From positions 620,001-684,000 of the forward strand of contig NZ_JAIQDI010000002.1 of the NCBI RefSeq assembly GCF_020034665.1: a stretch of DNA of 64,000 nt, in the 5' to 3' direction. Below, piece after piece: positions 17,401 to 25,572 of the stretch. The notes beneath the pieces were generated by a model. The model was not told where the DNA came from. It worked only from the letters and a program-made list of their open reading frames with translations, and did not search any database. How positions within the stretch are numbered: the first letter of the stretch is position 1; each line of letters starts with the position of its first letter. Made by a program: the position numbers and the translations under genes. Source of the DNA: Niabella beijingensis. GTDB lineage: Bacteria > Bacteroidota > Bacteroidia > Chitinophagales > Chitinophagaceae.

Positions 17401-17961
17401 GAAAACGATCCACCGGTCGCTGCGTGCCCTTGCGTTTTCATCAGTTCCTGCCAGCTCATCGGCATGTTCCCATTTCAGCATTGCCCAGAAAACAAGACCG
17501 GTGAAAAAAGACGAGAGGGCATACACTTCACCTTCCACGGCGCTGTACCAGAAAGAATCGGTAAAGGTATAGGCTAAGGCACCAACGGCTCCCGCGGCCA
17601 TAACGGTAAAGATCTGCTGACCTGTCAGTGCTTCTCCGGATCTTACAAACATCTTCCGTGCAAAATGGGTGATGGTCCAGAACAGGAACAAAATAGTGGC
17701 GGCACTTACCAGTGCGCTCATAAAGTTCACCGCATTGGCTGCTGTTTGTGGTTTATCACCAAAGAATAAGATAAACAACCGGCCCAGGAGGCTGAACATC
17801 GGAGCGCCGGGAGGGTGGGCCATCTGTAATTTATAGGCCGTAGCAACAAATTCACCACAATCCCAAAGCGAGCCGCGGGCTTCCCTGGTCAGTGAATAAG
17901 TAAGGGTAGCAATGGCAAAAACCACCCATCCGGTAAGGTTGTTTACTTTTCTGAAATTCAT
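14413..17961 (-). CDS. DUF2723 membrane protein, GT-C type glycosyltransferase-like (TMEM260 family)
   Basis: A 1182-residue protein. About a dozen hydrophobic segments occur in residues ~10-720, followed by a long soluble part (~720-1182). The first extracytoplasmic loop holds LWDCGEFVATAYKLQMAHPPG, with D34 and E37 in the place of the catalytic acids of GT-C enzymes. Later come SFWYSAVEGEVYALSSFF and PGNQPRERDYAYVGSFYA. The soluble part includes NAILFTFGDNDTYPLWYAQE and a C-terminal TPR-like helical region. DUF2723 proteins are common in Bacteroidota and related to human TMEM260, an O-mannosyltransferase, so transfer of a lipid-linked sugar to periplasmic proteins is a reasonable inference. 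The polyprenyl-phosphate mannose synthase-like gene at 27570 could supply donor. Its own promoter and terminator are visible. Confidence 0.9.
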   Translation of the reverse strand: MNFRKVNNLTGWVVFAIATLTYSLTREARGSLWDCGEFVATAYKLQMAHPPGAPMFSLLGRLFILFFGDKPQTAANAVNFMSALVSAATILFLFWTITHFARKMFVRSGEALTGQQIFTVMAAGAVGALAYTFTDSFWYSAVEGEVYALSSFFTGLVFWAMLKWEHADELAGTDENARARSDRWIVFLFFMMGLSIGVHLLNLLTIPAIVMIYYYRRYTPSVKGAIGAFLIGCIITGIIQVAIIQYSMKAAGLFDIMFVNSFGMPFFSGFTVYFLLIALLVIVGLRFKTGVSKTVIIVWTTAFFLLAFLPFAFGSTLAALKIILLLIVGAVLGYFIRPTALKIIKLFLWCFAFMMLGYFMYFTNIIRSSANPAIDMNNVDNPINLVYYLSREQYGTQPLFYGAHYAAQVPEDINQEDPYVLGEETYVKGSDKYIPIGRKREYNYNGNVKQLFVRVWDSSNDQQHADFYADWLGLAKPDPNTGQGSYGAPSYADNINWFMSYQTSFMYLRYFMWNFSGKQNDLQGYGNKRDGNWISGISLMDNARLGDQNQMPESIKHNKAHNVFFMLPFVLGIIGFVYQFLKNRKDWVVTFLLFFFTGMAIVLYLNQPGNQPRERDYAYVGSFYAFAVWIGLSVVALLRSALEKEDKEAFQKLLVYGASGTFLITALSTIVNTTFSGIIIAGLTAAVIYAAVLYIVTFAARALSSGGSNIRPANILVTLLCLAVPGLMAQQEWNDHDRSEKTMAPDLAKDYLESCAPNAILFTFGDNDTYPLWYAQEVENVRPDIRIINTSLLGIDWYINQLRYKINDADSVDVILSPEQIEGHNREYLRFAAPQPGQNIDVNNFYPLYDVIKTFIGARAEDPDTKRDVGSTNLPFRKFFVPVNKDLVRKNGTANPADSVMDQIAIEIPPSRGGIQRNDLMILSIIASNQWNRPIYFTAPYGELGFGQYLRKDGLTYRLVPFNVKTPQANWVVDQAYRQMRAGGTSIRDNNQDVMAKNLLTKFEFGGANKKGVYFDEVNRQYLLNIRSIFAEAAGNLADAGKKEEAVKLLDKAEAGILPENLPYAMTSRYNQHNQTGLMYAEAYYKAGKLDMARKVIAAVKKDVADQRKYYNYLKTDKPEYYQGMANIEEPLNEITEAAAEAIEAHYDPLKKGEKSPVQELPAGDAAKAADSSGKNPDTSKK

Positions 17962-17990
17962 GTTAAAAAGCGTCTTTTTTTCAATGATGA

Positions 17991-17998
17991 CAAAAATA
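17991..17998 (-). promoter_or_regulatory. -7 box for the DUF2723 gene
   Basis: The minus strand reads TATTTTTG, an exact TAnnTTTG, about 30 bases before the ATG at 17961. No clear -33 element. Confidence 0.5.
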
Positions 17999-18174
17999 GG
18001 GATAAACCCGTCATTTTTGGTTGATTGCCAGTCAGTATTACAGATATTTTATCGGCTGCCGGAATGGGGGTATCCGGCCCTGTTTTAAGCACTCTGCTGC
18101 GTGCCCGGCGTATCAACCGGTTAGCGGGAGCAGGTGCTTTTGAGATGGCTGTTGGGTTGTACACGGCGCGGGAG

Positions 18175-18879
18175 TTAACGGTAAGGATTATTATACCAGG
18201 TGGCATTGATCTCCTGTACAAAATCCTCGATCTGGCGGTCGAACTGATCATTCCGGATATCATAGTCCTGTTTCAGGTTACTGCCATAAAAAAAGGCAAC
18301 TGTCTGGTACACACGTGCGTTCACTCCACCTTTATACTCTTTGATGATCTCATAGCAATCATCGCCGGTCTGGCGGTAGATCAGTTTCATCAACACTTTG
18401 CCCTGGTATACGGAGAGGTTGGAAAGGGGGTCGGAAAACTGTTTTTTTAACTCCTTTTCGCGGGATTTGATAATGGCTTTACGGGCTTTTTTATCTTTAA
18501 CTTCCTGTAGCTGCTGGCTGATCTGGTTGATGGTAGCACCGGCGATCCTGGCGTAAGGGTAACATACATAGACGGCGTTCCGCAGCCGGCTCCATTCTTT
18601 TTTTACCTTTTCCAGTTGTGCAGGCGGGAGCTTCGAGATCCAGATATTCTCCTCTTCGGCATAGGGCATCATCTTAAATGAATTGTAATCCGTGCCGTAC
18701 CAGATCGCAGCGATCTTTGTAGAATCCCGCGGCCCCCAGTCCTTCATGATCTCCTGCATGGAAGGCATCGGGGGAATGCGTACCGTATCTGTTGTCTGCG
18801 CAAGTGCAGTGATCTCAAAAGCAAATGGCATTAACAAGGATACTGCTAGTATAACCAGGTATCGATAGCGCTTATTCAA
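18175..18879 (-). CDS. DUF4294 secreted protein
   Basis: A 234-residue exported protein of the DUF4294 family, typical of Bacteroidota. The N-terminus is a signal peptide (hydrophobic VILAVSLLMPFAFEITALAQ). The mature part includes RLRNAVYVCYPYARIAGATI, LSVYQGKVLMKLIYRQTG and FFYGSNLKQDYDI, the conserved family core. Function is unknown. The start is unusual: no in-frame ATG lies upstream of Met17, a TAA stop lies a few codons before, and the frame that keeps a full signal peptide begins with TTG at 18879. The ATG at 18831 would leave a signal peptide of only ~12 residues. The gene precedes the DUF2723 gene, which has its own -7 box. Confidence 0.85.
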   Translation of the reverse strand: MNKRYRYLVILAVSLLMPFAFEITALAQTTDTVRIPPMPSMQEIMKDWGPRDSTKIAAIWYGTDYNSFKMMPYAEEENIWISKLPPAQLEKVKKEWSRLRNAVYVCYPYARIAGATINQISQQLQEVKDKKARKAIIKSREKELKKQFSDPLSNLSVYQGKVLMKLIYRQTGDDCYEIIKEYKGGVNARVYQTVAFFYGSNLKQDYDIRNDQFDRQIEDFVQEINATWYNNPYR

Positions 18880-18883
18880 TACA

Positions 18884-18891
18884 CAAATTTA
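18884..18891 (-). promoter_or_regulatory. -7 box candidate almost touching the DUF4294 start
   Basis: The minus strand reads TAAATTTG with a TTTA about 18-20 bp upstream. The distance to the TTG start at 18879 is only 4 bases, so transcription would begin at or just inside the proposed start codon. This means either a leaderless mRNA, a later start, or a chance match. Confidence 0.35.
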
Positions 18892-19037
18892 ATATTGGTA
18901 CACTGAACTTCGTAAAGTAACCGGTAACAGTTGTTATTTTACTTGTTAATATTTACTTAATTTATGCAGTCGCATTGAGAAAGAGTTATTTCATGGCTGA
19001 AAGGTAAATTTCGATCCCGGATCTCAATTCTCCGGTC

Positions 19038-19631
19038 TCATTTTTTATGTCTTGCCTCCAGTACTTCCAGCACATCCTCTAATCCGTATCCCTTTACCTG
19101 TAATAATACCAGGTAGTGGAACATCAGATCGGCGGCTTCTCCCAGGAACAATTCACGGTTATCATCCTTGGCCTCGATCACGATCTCCACGGCTTCTTCA
19201 CCTACTTTTTGTGCGATCTTATTGATGCCTTTTGCAAAAAGTGATGCGGTATAGGATTTTTCCGTGGGGTTGTTTTTTCTGTCCCGGATAATATTCTCCA
19301 GCACCTGCAGCGAAAAAACATCATTCGCCGTACCAAAACAGCTGATGGTGCCTGTATGGCAGGTAGGACCCTGCGGATCGGCCTTGATAAGCAGGGTGTC
19401 TGCATCACAATCTACCAGGATCTCCTTTACCAGGAGAAAGTTGGCGGAGGTTTCACCTTTGGTCCACAGCCGTTGCTTACTGCGGGAATAGAAGGTTACC
19501 TTTCCTTCCTGCCGGGTTTTTTCCAGTGCTGCGGCGTTCATAAATCCCAGCATTAATACCTGCTTCGTGGAAGCATCCTGGATGATCGTTGGCATCAGCC
19601 CATCGGTGTATTTTGAAAAATCGGGGGTCAT
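19038..19631 (-). CDS. hisIE: Bifunctional phosphoribosyl-AMP cyclohydrolase / phosphoribosyl-ATP pyrophosphatase
   Basis: A 197-residue fusion enzyme for steps 2 and 3 of histidine synthesis. Residues ~1-105 are HisI (MLGFMNAAALEKT; RSKQRLWTKGETS; VDCDADTLLIKADPQGPTCH; zinc ligands Cys and His visible). Residues ~110-197 are HisE (EKSYTASLFAKGINKIAQKV; GEEAVEIVIEAKDD; GEAADLMFHYLVLL). I chose ATG at 19631 (MTPDFSKYTDG). A longer frame starts at a TTG at 19676, but its extra codons come from the 14-bp repeat in the hisF-hisIE spacer. It is the last gene of the his operon. No intrinsic terminator with a U-run was found after it. Confidence 0.96.
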   Translation of the reverse strand: MTPDFSKYTDGLMPTIIQDASTKQVLMLGFMNAAALEKTRQEGKVTFYSRSKQRLWTKGETSANFLLVKEILVDCDADTLLIKADPQGPTCHTGTISCFGTANDVFSLQVLENIIRDRKNNPTEKSYTASLFAKGINKIAQKVGEEAVEIVIEAKDDNRELFLGEAADLMFHYLVLLQVKGYGLEDVLEVLEARHKK

Positions 19632-19632
19632 T

Positions 19633-19668
19633 AGTGAAAAGTTTATAGTGAAAAGTTGTTGTGAAAAG
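19633..19668. repeat. Three-copy 14-bp-period repeat in the hisF-hisIE spacer
   Basis: AGTGAAAAGTT occurs at 19633-19643 and 19647-19657, and a shortened copy (GTGAAAAG) at 19661-19668, so the period is exactly 14 bp. It fills most of the spacer and overlaps no conserved coding sequence. Confidence 0.8.
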
Positions 19669-19693
19669 ATAAGCAAAACTGGTCCGATGAATG

Positions 19694-20449
19694 TTACAGC
19701 CGGACGGGGATGTCGTTTTCCCGTAAATAATTTTTTAGTGTACCGATCCCGATCTCGCGGAAATGAAAAATACTGGCGGCCAGTGCGGCGTCTGCAGCGC
19801 CTTCTTCAAATACCTCCTTAAAATGCGGCATGGTACCGGCTCCTCCGGAAGCAATAACGGGTATCGGCAGGGCCTGGCTGATCTCCCGGGTAATATCGAT
19901 CGCAAATCCGTTCTTTGTGCCATCGTTTTCCATCGAGGTGAGGAGGATCTCACCCGCGCCGAGGCCGGTTACCGTTTTGGCCCATTCTGTGGCGATCAGA
20001 TCCGTCGCATTTCTTCCGCCGTGGGTGACCACTTTCCAGACGCCATCAAATAATTTTATATCGATAGCCACCACCACACACTGACTGCCGAAGTTCCGGG
20101 CGAGGTCGCTTACGAGCTGCGGGTTCCTTACCGCTGATGTATTAACGGAAATCTTATCGGCACCATTTTCCATGAGAACAGATACGTCTTCCACGGTATT
20201 GATACCGCCACCAACGGTGAAGGGAATATTGATGTGTGTGGCAATTTTACGCACCAGTTCTGATAAGGTCTTTCGTTTATCAACGGTTGCCGTAATGTCG
20301 AGAAACACCAGTTCATCGGCTCCTTCCGTACAATAACGCATGGCCAGTTCCACGGGATCTCCGGCATCTCTTAACTGTATGAAGTTGGTGCCTTTTACCG
20401 TACGTCCGTCTTTTATGTCGAGGCAGGGTATGATTCTTTTTGCGAGCAT
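19694..20449 (-). CDS. hisF: Imidazole glycerol phosphate synthase, cyclase subunit
   Basis: A 251-residue TIM-barrel enzyme that, with HisH-supplied ammonia, turns PRFAR into IGP and AICAR. It begins [20 protein letters not shown], with catalytic Asp in CLDIKDG and the second catalytic Asp in LTSMENDGT. Phosphate-binding loops read [11 protein letters not shown] and [13 protein letters not shown]. The frame extends to a GTG at 20530, but the extra residues are encoded by heptamer-repeat spacer DNA and do not match HisF, so the ATG at 20449 is used. It sits between hisA and hisIE in the operon. Confidence 0.97.
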   Translation of the reverse strand: MLAKRIIPCLDIKDGRTVKGTNFIQLRDAGDPVELAMRYCTEGADELVFLDITATVDKRKTLSELVRKIATHINIPFTVGGGINTVEDVSVLMENGADKISVNTSAVRNPQLVSDLARNFGSQCVVVAIDIKLFDGVWKVVTHGGRNATDLIATEWAKTVTGLGAGEILLTSMENDGTKNGFAIDITREISQALPIPVIASGGAGTMPHFKEVFEEGAADAALAASIFHFREIGIGTLKNYLRENDIPVRL

Positions 20450-20463
20450 GATTGGGGGCGAGA

Positions 20464-20491
20464 GTTTAGATTTGAGAATTGAGAGTTGAGA
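20464..20491. repeat. Four tandem heptamers in the hisA-hisF spacer
   Basis: GTTTAGA, TTTGAGA, ATTGAGA and GTTGAGA follow one another without gaps (consensus NTTKAGA, 4 x 7 bp). They lie between the hisF start and the hisA stop. Confidence 0.8.
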
Positions 20492-20522
20492 TCTCCGGCA
20501 ATAAGACCGGTCCCGGAAATAA

Positions 20523-21242
20523 TTAATCACTGAATTGCGCCAGTTCCTTTAAGCTGATCCTGTTTTCATAAATCGCCTTTCCTACAATAGCTCCATGGCA
20601 GCCGATGGCCTGTAAGGTTTCCAGGTCCTGTACGCTGCTGACACCACCACTGGCGATCAGTTTCAGGTCATTTACTTCATCCAGTATTTTTTTATAAAGA
20701 TCATTGGAGCTGCCCTGCAGAAGACCGTCCCTGCTGATATCGGTACAGAAGAATTGCTGAATACCTTTTGTCCGGTAATGTTTCAGGAAATTCAGGATGT
20801 TGATATCGGTGGCTTCCGTCCAGCCTTTGATCATTATTTTTTCATCCAGTACATCTGCGCCCAGTATGAACCGCTCCACACCAAAGGCGGTCAGCCAATC
20901 CTGGAATACCACCGGCTTCTTAACGGCCATGCTGCCGATGGCCGCATAAGCTGCCCCGGAGTCAAAAGTGATCCGGACATCCTTTTCGCTGGAGATGCCT
21001 CCGCTGAAATCGATGGTGAGCTTTGTCTTTCCGGCAATGGTCTCCAGTACCTTCCAGTTTCGCACAGCGCCTGCTTTTGCGCCGTCGAGGTCTACCAGGT
21101 GAAGGCGTTTGAGACCGGCATCTTCAAACTGCGCCGCCACTTCCAGCGGGTGTTCATTGTACACTTTTTTCTGGTTGTAATCGCCTTTACTTAATCGTAC
21201 GGCCTTTCCTTCAATGATGTCTATTGCGGGTATGATTTCCAT
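20523..21242 (-). CDS. hisA: ProFAR isomerase
   Basis: A 239-residue TIM-barrel isomerase that opens the ribose ring of ProFAR in histidine synthesis. It begins [20 protein letters not shown], with the catalytic Asp of PAIDI. The second half holds the other catalytic Asp in [16 protein letters not shown], and the phosphate loops read [13 protein letters not shown] and [12 protein letters not shown]. HisA and HisF are homologous half-barrel duplications. Its start codon directly follows the hisH stop (1243/1242 junction at 21243/21242), so the two are probably translationally coupled. The hisF spacer with heptamer repeats follows. Confidence 0.97.
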   Translation of the reverse strand: MEIIPAIDIIEGKAVRLSKGDYNQKKVYNEHPLEVAAQFEDAGLKRLHLVDLDGAKAGAVRNWKVLETIAGKTKLTIDFSGGISSEKDVRITFDSGAAYAAIGSMAVKKPVVFQDWLTAFGVERFILGADVLDEKIMIKGWTEATDINILNFLKHYRTKGIQQFFCTDISRDGLLQGSSNDLYKKILDEVNDLKLIASGGVSSVQDLETLQAIGCHGAIVGKAIYENRISLKELAQFSD

Positions 21243-21827
21243 TTATACTGCTAAAAAATTTTTTAAAATTTGTTCTCCTGCCTCCGCGCTTTTTTCCGGG
21301 TGGAACTGCACCCCATAAAAATTATCCCGGTGAATGGCACTGCTAAAATCAGTAGCATAACGCGTAGTAGCAATGGTGGCAGGGTTTACCACGGCATAAT
21401 AGCTATGTACAAAATAGCACCATGCATCCTCCGGAATATTTTTAAATAACGGATTTTCTATTGTGCTGATGCGGTTCCAGCCCATCTGCGGGATCTTCAG
21501 ATCGGAACTGATGAATTTTTTCACTGCCACATCGAAGATCCCCAGGCAGGGAGTATCGTTCTCTTCACTATGCGCACACAGCAACTGCATCCCCAGACAA
21601 ATCCCCAGCAACGGCTGACGGGCTTCCCGGATCAGCTGGTCCAGTTTCCGTTCCTTCAGATAGCTCATCGCGGTGCTGGCTTCGCCTACCCCGGGGAAGA
21701 TGAGCTTATCCGCCGAACGGATGGCTTCCGGATCGTCGGTAACGGTTGCCGCCACACCAATCCGCTCAAGCGCAAATAATACCGATTGAATATTACCGGC
21801 GTTGTATTTTATGATAACAGTGTCCAT
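21243..21827 (-). CDS. hisH: Imidazole glycerol phosphate synthase, glutaminase subunit
   Basis: A 194-residue class I glutamine amidotransferase. The nucleophile Cys is in LLGICLGMQLL, and the catalytic His-Glu pair in GVQFHPEKSAEAG. The oxyanion region is IFPGVGEAS. It releases ammonia from glutamine and channels it to HisF. It begins MDTVIIKYNAGNIQSV, the usual start. It lies 73 bp downstream of hisB across a repeat-rich spacer and abuts hisA with no gap. Confidence 0.97.
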   Translation of the reverse strand: MDTVIIKYNAGNIQSVLFALERIGVAATVTDDPEAIRSADKLIFPGVGEASTAMSYLKERKLDQLIREARQPLLGICLGMQLLCAHSEENDTPCLGIFDVAVKKFISSDLKIPQMGWNRISTIENPLFKNIPEDAWCYFVHSYYAVVNPATIATTRYATDFSSAIHRDNFYGVQFHPEKSAEAGEQILKNFLAV

Positions 21828-21839
21828 TTTTTGTTTCAG

Positions 21840-21895
21840 GTTCTAAAGTTCAAGGCTTAAAGTTTGCTGTATAAGGTTTTAAGTTCAGCCTTGAA
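21840..21895. repeat. Degenerate 7-bp-period array in the hisB-hisH spacer
   Basis: Eight consecutive 7-base units can be read from 21840 (GTTCTAA, AGTTCAA, GGCTTAA, AGTTTGC, TGTATAA, GGTTTTA, AGTTCAG, CCTTGAA). The pattern is degenerate, with TT in the middle and AA at the end of most units. Confidence 0.5.
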
Positions 21896-21900
21896 CAGCA

Positions 21901-23040
21901 TTACAACATTCCTTTGGTGCTGGGCAGCTGGTCATTGCCCGGGGTTCGTTTTATCGCCATTTTAACGGCCTTTGCCAGCGCTTTAAAAATGGCCTCAATT
22001 TTATGATGCTCGTTCTCGCCCTCCGCCTTTATGTTCAGATTCATTTTTGCCGCGTCGCTCAGCGATTTGAAAAAGTGATAGAACATTTCGGTGGGCATTT
22101 CGCCGATCCGTTCCCGTTTGAACGAGGCATCCCATACCAGCCAGGGACGGCCGCCAAAATCCAGCGCCACCTGCACCAGGGCATCATCCATCGGAAGACA
22201 GAATCCATAACGTTCAATGCCGGCCTTATTGCCCAATGCAAGTCCCAGCGCTTCCCCCAGCGCAATCGCCGTGTCTTCGATGGTATGGTGTTCGTCGATA
22301 TGCAGATCGCCGTTGGTGACAATACCAAGGTCCATACCGCTATGCCGGCCCAGCTGATGGAGCATATGATCAAAAAAGCCCAGTCCGGTGTTAATGGAAC
22401 ATTGCCCTGTACCATCCAGGTTGATGCTGATCTTTATTTTTGTTTCGTTAGTATTGCGTTCATGTTCCACCACACGGGTCTTGAGCTGCAGCAGCGCATA
22501 AATGTCCTGCCAGCTCGTGGTCTTCAACGCAATGGTGGATTCCAGGTCCTTTACCGTATCAGAGATCTCTGCTGCGCCGAGCGCCTCATCCTGCGCCAGC
22601 CAGATCCCTTTACAACCCAGGTTCTTTGCGAGCTGAATGTCAGTGATCCGGTCACCGATCACATAGGAGCCGGCAAGATCATAATCCGGGTTGCTGATGT
22701 ATTTTGTAAGCATACCGGTGCCTGGTTTGCGGGTGGGTGCATTTTCTTCCGGATAGGTTTTATCAATGAATACTTCGCTGAACCGGATGCCATCTGCCTC
22801 CAGGTTGCGCATGACCAGGTGCTGGGTAGGCCAGAAGGTCGCTTCGGGAAATTGTTCCGTGCCCAGGCCATCCTGGTTGGTGACCATCACCAGTTCAAAA
22901 TCCATTTCCTTTGCGATCTTTCCCAGCCAGGTGAACATCCCGGGATAAAAGGTTACCTTATCGATAGAATCCAGCTGGTAAGTGGGGGGCGCTTCGTAAA
23001 TCAATGTTCCGTCCCGGTCTATGAATAATACTTTTTTCAT
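21901..23040 (-). CDS. hisB: Bifunctional histidinol-phosphatase / imidazoleglycerol-phosphate dehydratase
   Basis: A 379-residue fusion. Residues 1-165 are the HAD phosphatase ([13 protein letters not shown] with nucleophile Asp; [26 protein letters not shown]). Residues ~195-379 are the dehydratase ([53 protein letters not shown]), with both metal-binding His/Glu sets. It catalyses the dehydration of IGP and the later dephosphorylation of histidinol phosphate. The fused form is known from Enterobacteria and Bacteroidota. Only 18 bp separate it from hisC upstream. Confidence 0.97.
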   Translation of the reverse strand: MKKVLFIDRDGTLIYEAPPTYQLDSIDKVTFYPGMFTWLGKIAKEMDFELVMVTNQDGLGTEQFPEATFWPTQHLVMRNLEADGIRFSEVFIDKTYPEENAPTRKPGTGMLTKYISNPDYDLAGSYVIGDRITDIQLAKNLGCKGIWLAQDEALGAAEISDTVKDLESTIALKTTSWQDIYALLQLKTRVVEHERNTNETKIKISINLDGTGQCSINTGLGFFDHMLHQLGRHSGMDLGIVTNGDLHIDEHHTIEDTAIALGEALGLALGNKAGIERYGFCLPMDDALVQVALDFGGRPWLVWDASFKRERIGEMPTEMFYHFFKSLSDAAKMNLNIKAEGENEHHKIEAIFKALAKAVKMAIKRTPGNDQLPSTKGML

Positions 23041-23058
23041 TCTTGTTTGTTTGCAGAC

Positions 23059-24144
23059 TTATGAGGTTTTTAAAACTTCATAGGCCTTTAAGGTATCAAT
23101 TAAAATACGATTCTCGTTTTCGGTGCCAACGGTGATCCGAAGGCAGTCTGCACATCCCGGAACACTGCTGCGGTTACGCACGATGATCCCATTTTGTTGC
23201 AGGTATTTAAAAATAGCATCGGCGCCCGTCATTTTCACCAGTAAAAAGTTGGCATCCGAGGGATATATTTTTTGTGTGCAAGGTAACTGGTTCAATTCAT
23301 TTTCCAGCCAGCTGCGCTGCTCAATGCAATCGCGGATCCAGGCATTTACTTTGTCGATGTTCTGTAATCCCTGCAAGGCGAGTTCCTGCGTGGCAATATT
23401 AATATTGTAGGGATACTTTACGTTGTTCATTAACCGGATGATCTCCTTCCCGGCAAATGCCAATCCCAGGCGCAATGCGGCCAGTCCCCATGCTTTGGAA
23501 AGGGTTTGCAGCACTACCAGGTTGGGGTGATCGGCCAGCTGAAGCGAAAGCGTTTTCTGGCGGGCATAATTAATATAGGCTTCGTCCACCACTACTATGC
23601 CGTCAAAATTATTCAGGATCACCTCGATGTCCTGGCGGATAATGCTGTTGCCGCTGGGATTGTTCGGCGAACAAATGAAAATGATTTTGGTATATTCATC
23701 CACGGCATCGGCAATGGCCTGTATATCCATCTGGAAGTCGGCGTTCAGGGGGACTTCTTTTACTTTTACATTGTTGATGGCAGCCGCAACACTGTACATG
23801 CCATAGGTGGGCGGCAGGGTGATGATGTTATCGAAGCCCGGCTCACAAAAAATGCGGATCAATACATCGATGGCCTCATCGCTGCCATTACCGGTAAAGA
23901 TGTTCTCAACCGGAAGGCCTTTGATTTCGCTGATGCGGTTTTTCAGTTTTGTTTGCACCGGGTCGGGATAGCGGTTGAGCAGTTCGTGCTGTTCGTTGAT
24001 GTCGAGCGTCACCGGCGAACCGATCGCATTTTCATTGGCATCCAGCATCACGCTGGCCGCACCGCTGAACTCGTGACGGGCGGTGGAGTAGGGGGCAAGG
24101 TTCCTGATGTTCTCCCGTACCAAATAGTCTAAATTAAACTCCAT
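23059..24144 (-). CDS. hisC: Histidinol-phosphate aminotransferase
   Basis: A 361-residue PLP-dependent class I/II aminotransferase that converts imidazole acetol phosphate to histidinol phosphate. It begins MEFNLDYLVRENIRNLAPYS, as in many HisC. PLP-contact motifs: NGSDEAIDVLIRIFCEPGF, FICSPNNPSGN, VVVDEAYINYA, and the Schiff-base lysine in TLSKAWGLAALRLG. The C-terminal substrate Arg is in DCLRITVGTENEN. It follows hisD across a short heptamer-containing spacer. Confidence 0.97.
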   Translation of the reverse strand: MEFNLDYLVRENIRNLAPYSTARHEFSGAASVMLDANENAIGSPVTLDINEQHELLNRYPDPVQTKLKNRISEIKGLPVENIFTGNGSDEAIDVLIRIFCEPGFDNIITLPPTYGMYSVAAAINNVKVKEVPLNADFQMDIQAIADAVDEYTKIIFICSPNNPSGNSIIRQDIEVILNNFDGIVVVDEAYINYARQKTLSLQLADHPNLVVLQTLSKAWGLAALRLGLAFAGKEIIRLMNNVKYPYNINIATQELALQGLQNIDKVNAWIRDCIEQRSWLENELNQLPCTQKIYPSDANFLLVKMTGADAIFKYLQQNGIIVRNRSSVPGCADCLRITVGTENENRILIDTLKAYEVLKTS

Positions 24145-24150
24145 ATTGCT

Positions 24151-24178
24151 TTCTTGTTTCTTATTGCTGATGGCTGAT
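24151..24178. repeat. Four tandem heptamers in the hisD-hisC spacer
   Basis: TTCTTGT, TTCTTAT, TGCTGAT and GGCTGAT follow each other without gaps (4 x 7 bp). They fill the spacer between hisC start and hisD stop. Confidence 0.6.
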
Positions 24179-24187
24179 GGCCGCCAG

Positions 24188-25462
24188 TTATTTCGTCATT
24201 CTTATTTTGACGGCATTGCTGTGGGCCTGCAGCCCCTCGGCCTCCGCCATCGTGGTTACGGTGGCGGCAATAGTTTTTAACCCCTTTGCCGTAAGTTGCT
24301 GGAAGGTGATCTTTTTATAGAAACTGTCCAGCGATACACCGCTGTATGCTGTTGCATAGCCGTTGGTCGGCAATGTGTGATTGGTACCGCTGGCATAGTC
24401 GCCCACGCTTTCCGGTGAATGATTGCCGATAAAGACCGACCCGGCTGCCGTGATGCTTTTTAATAACGCGTTGCCGGTTTTGCAGGCCAGGATCAGGTGC
24501 TCCGGGGCATAGAAATTGGATAGCGCAATTGCTTCATTGAGGTTTTTTGTCACCACGATGCGCGAGTGCTCCAGCGCTTTTGCGGCAATGTCTTTCCGGG
24601 GCAATACCTTCAGCTGGGCTGCTACCGCTGCTTCGATCTTTTTTACCATACGGGCCTGCGTTGTAATGCAGACCACCTGGGAATCCGGACCGTGCTCTGC
24701 CTGCGCCAGCAGGTCGGCTGCCACAAAGTGGGGATCCGCTGTTCCGTCTGCGATCACCAGTACTTCGGATGGCCCGGCGGGCATATCGATGGCTACCCGG
24801 TTCTGCACCAGCTGTTTGGCCGTGGTCACATACTGGTTGCCCGGTCCGAAGATCTTGAAGACCTGCGGTACGCTTTCCGTGCCATAGGCCATGGCGGCGA
24901 TGGCCTGCGCGCCTCCGATCTTGAATATTTTTTGAATACCGCATAAGGCAGCGGCGTAGCGGATGGCCGGGTGTACCTGTTGTTCTTTGTTGCAGGGAGT
25001 ACACAGCACCACCTCTTTACATCCGGCGATGCGGGCGGGAAGCCCCAGCATCAGTACCGTGGAGAACAAGGGAGCGGATCCTCCCGGGATGTAAAGACCA
25101 ATCTTCTCTATCGGCCTGCTTTCGCGCCAGCAGGTGATGCCCTGCATCGGGGTGATCTTTTTTGACGCTTCTTTCTGGGAGCGATGAAAGGCTTCGATAT
25201 TATTTTTTGCCTGCTTCAATGCCGCTTTTAGCTGCGGAGAGAGTTGTTGGGCGGCCGCCTTTATTTCTGTGGCGGTCATTTCGATGGACCCGAGCTCGAC
25301 ACCATCAAATTTCCTGCTAAAGCTGCGGAGCGCAGCATCGCCCTGTTTTTGCACCGCAGACAATATGCCGGTCACCGCCGGAATGATCTTCCTGTCGTCC
25401 TGGACCGGCCGTGCGCAGATTTCTGACCAGAGGTCGCGATGAGGATATTTATAAAGTTTCAC
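24188..25462 (-). CDS. hisD: Histidinol dehydrogenase
   Basis: A zinc- and NAD-dependent enzyme for the last two oxidations to histidine. The product starting at GTG 25462 is 424 residues (VKLYKYPHRDLWSEICARP), which is the normal HisD start. A longer frame begins at a TTG at 25501, but its extra codons lie in heptamer-repeat DNA. Motifs: GLYIPGGSAPLFSTVLML, GGAQAIAAMAYGTESVP, FGPGNQYVTTAKQLV, DMPAGPSEVLVIAD, AEHGPDSQVV and FIGNHSPESVGDYASGTNH, with the Zn-ligand His/Gln/Asp positions. It follows hisG by 110 bp and precedes hisC. Confidence 0.96.
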   Translation of the reverse strand: MKLYKYPHRDLWSEICARPVQDDRKIIPAVTGILSAVQKQGDAALRSFSRKFDGVELGSIEMTATEIKAAAQQLSPQLKAALKQAKNNIEAFHRSQKEASKKITPMQGITCWRESRPIEKIGLYIPGGSAPLFSTVLMLGLPARIAGCKEVVLCTPCNKEQQVHPAIRYAAALCGIQKIFKIGGAQAIAAMAYGTESVPQVFKIFGPGNQYVTTAKQLVQNRVAIDMPAGPSEVLVIADGTADPHFVAADLLAQAEHGPDSQVVCITTQARMVKKIEAAVAAQLKVLPRKDIAAKALEHSRIVVTKNLNEAIALSNFYAPEHLILACKTGNALLKSITAAGSVFIGNHSPESVGDYASGTNHTLPTNGYATAYSGVSLDSFYKKITFQQLTAKGLKTIAATVTTMAEAEGLQAHSNAVKIRMTK

Positions 25463-25482
25463 TGTTTGTGGTTTTATGTTGC

Positions 25483-25496
25483 GTTGAGAAGTGAGA
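25483..25496. repeat. Heptamer pair in the hisG-hisD spacer
   Basis: GTTGAGA and AGTGAGA are adjacent 7-base units, close to the heptamers of the hisA-hisF spacer (GTTGAGA is shared exactly). Confidence 0.5.
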
Positions 25497-25572
25497 TGCA
25501 AAGAACCGGCTGAAATATATTTAATACTTCATTCTTTTTCCCTTTTTACTTTCCCTTGCCACCATTCAAAGC

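Noticed and set aside
22003..23028. Long plus-strand frame (341 codons) opposite hisB
   Set aside because: It lies entirely antisense to hisB, which has full family motifs; the plus-strand translation has none.
25463..25501. TTG start at 25501 for hisD
   Set aside because: The extra residues come from heptamer-repeat DNA; GTG at 25462 gives the family N-terminus (VKLYKYPHRDLW).
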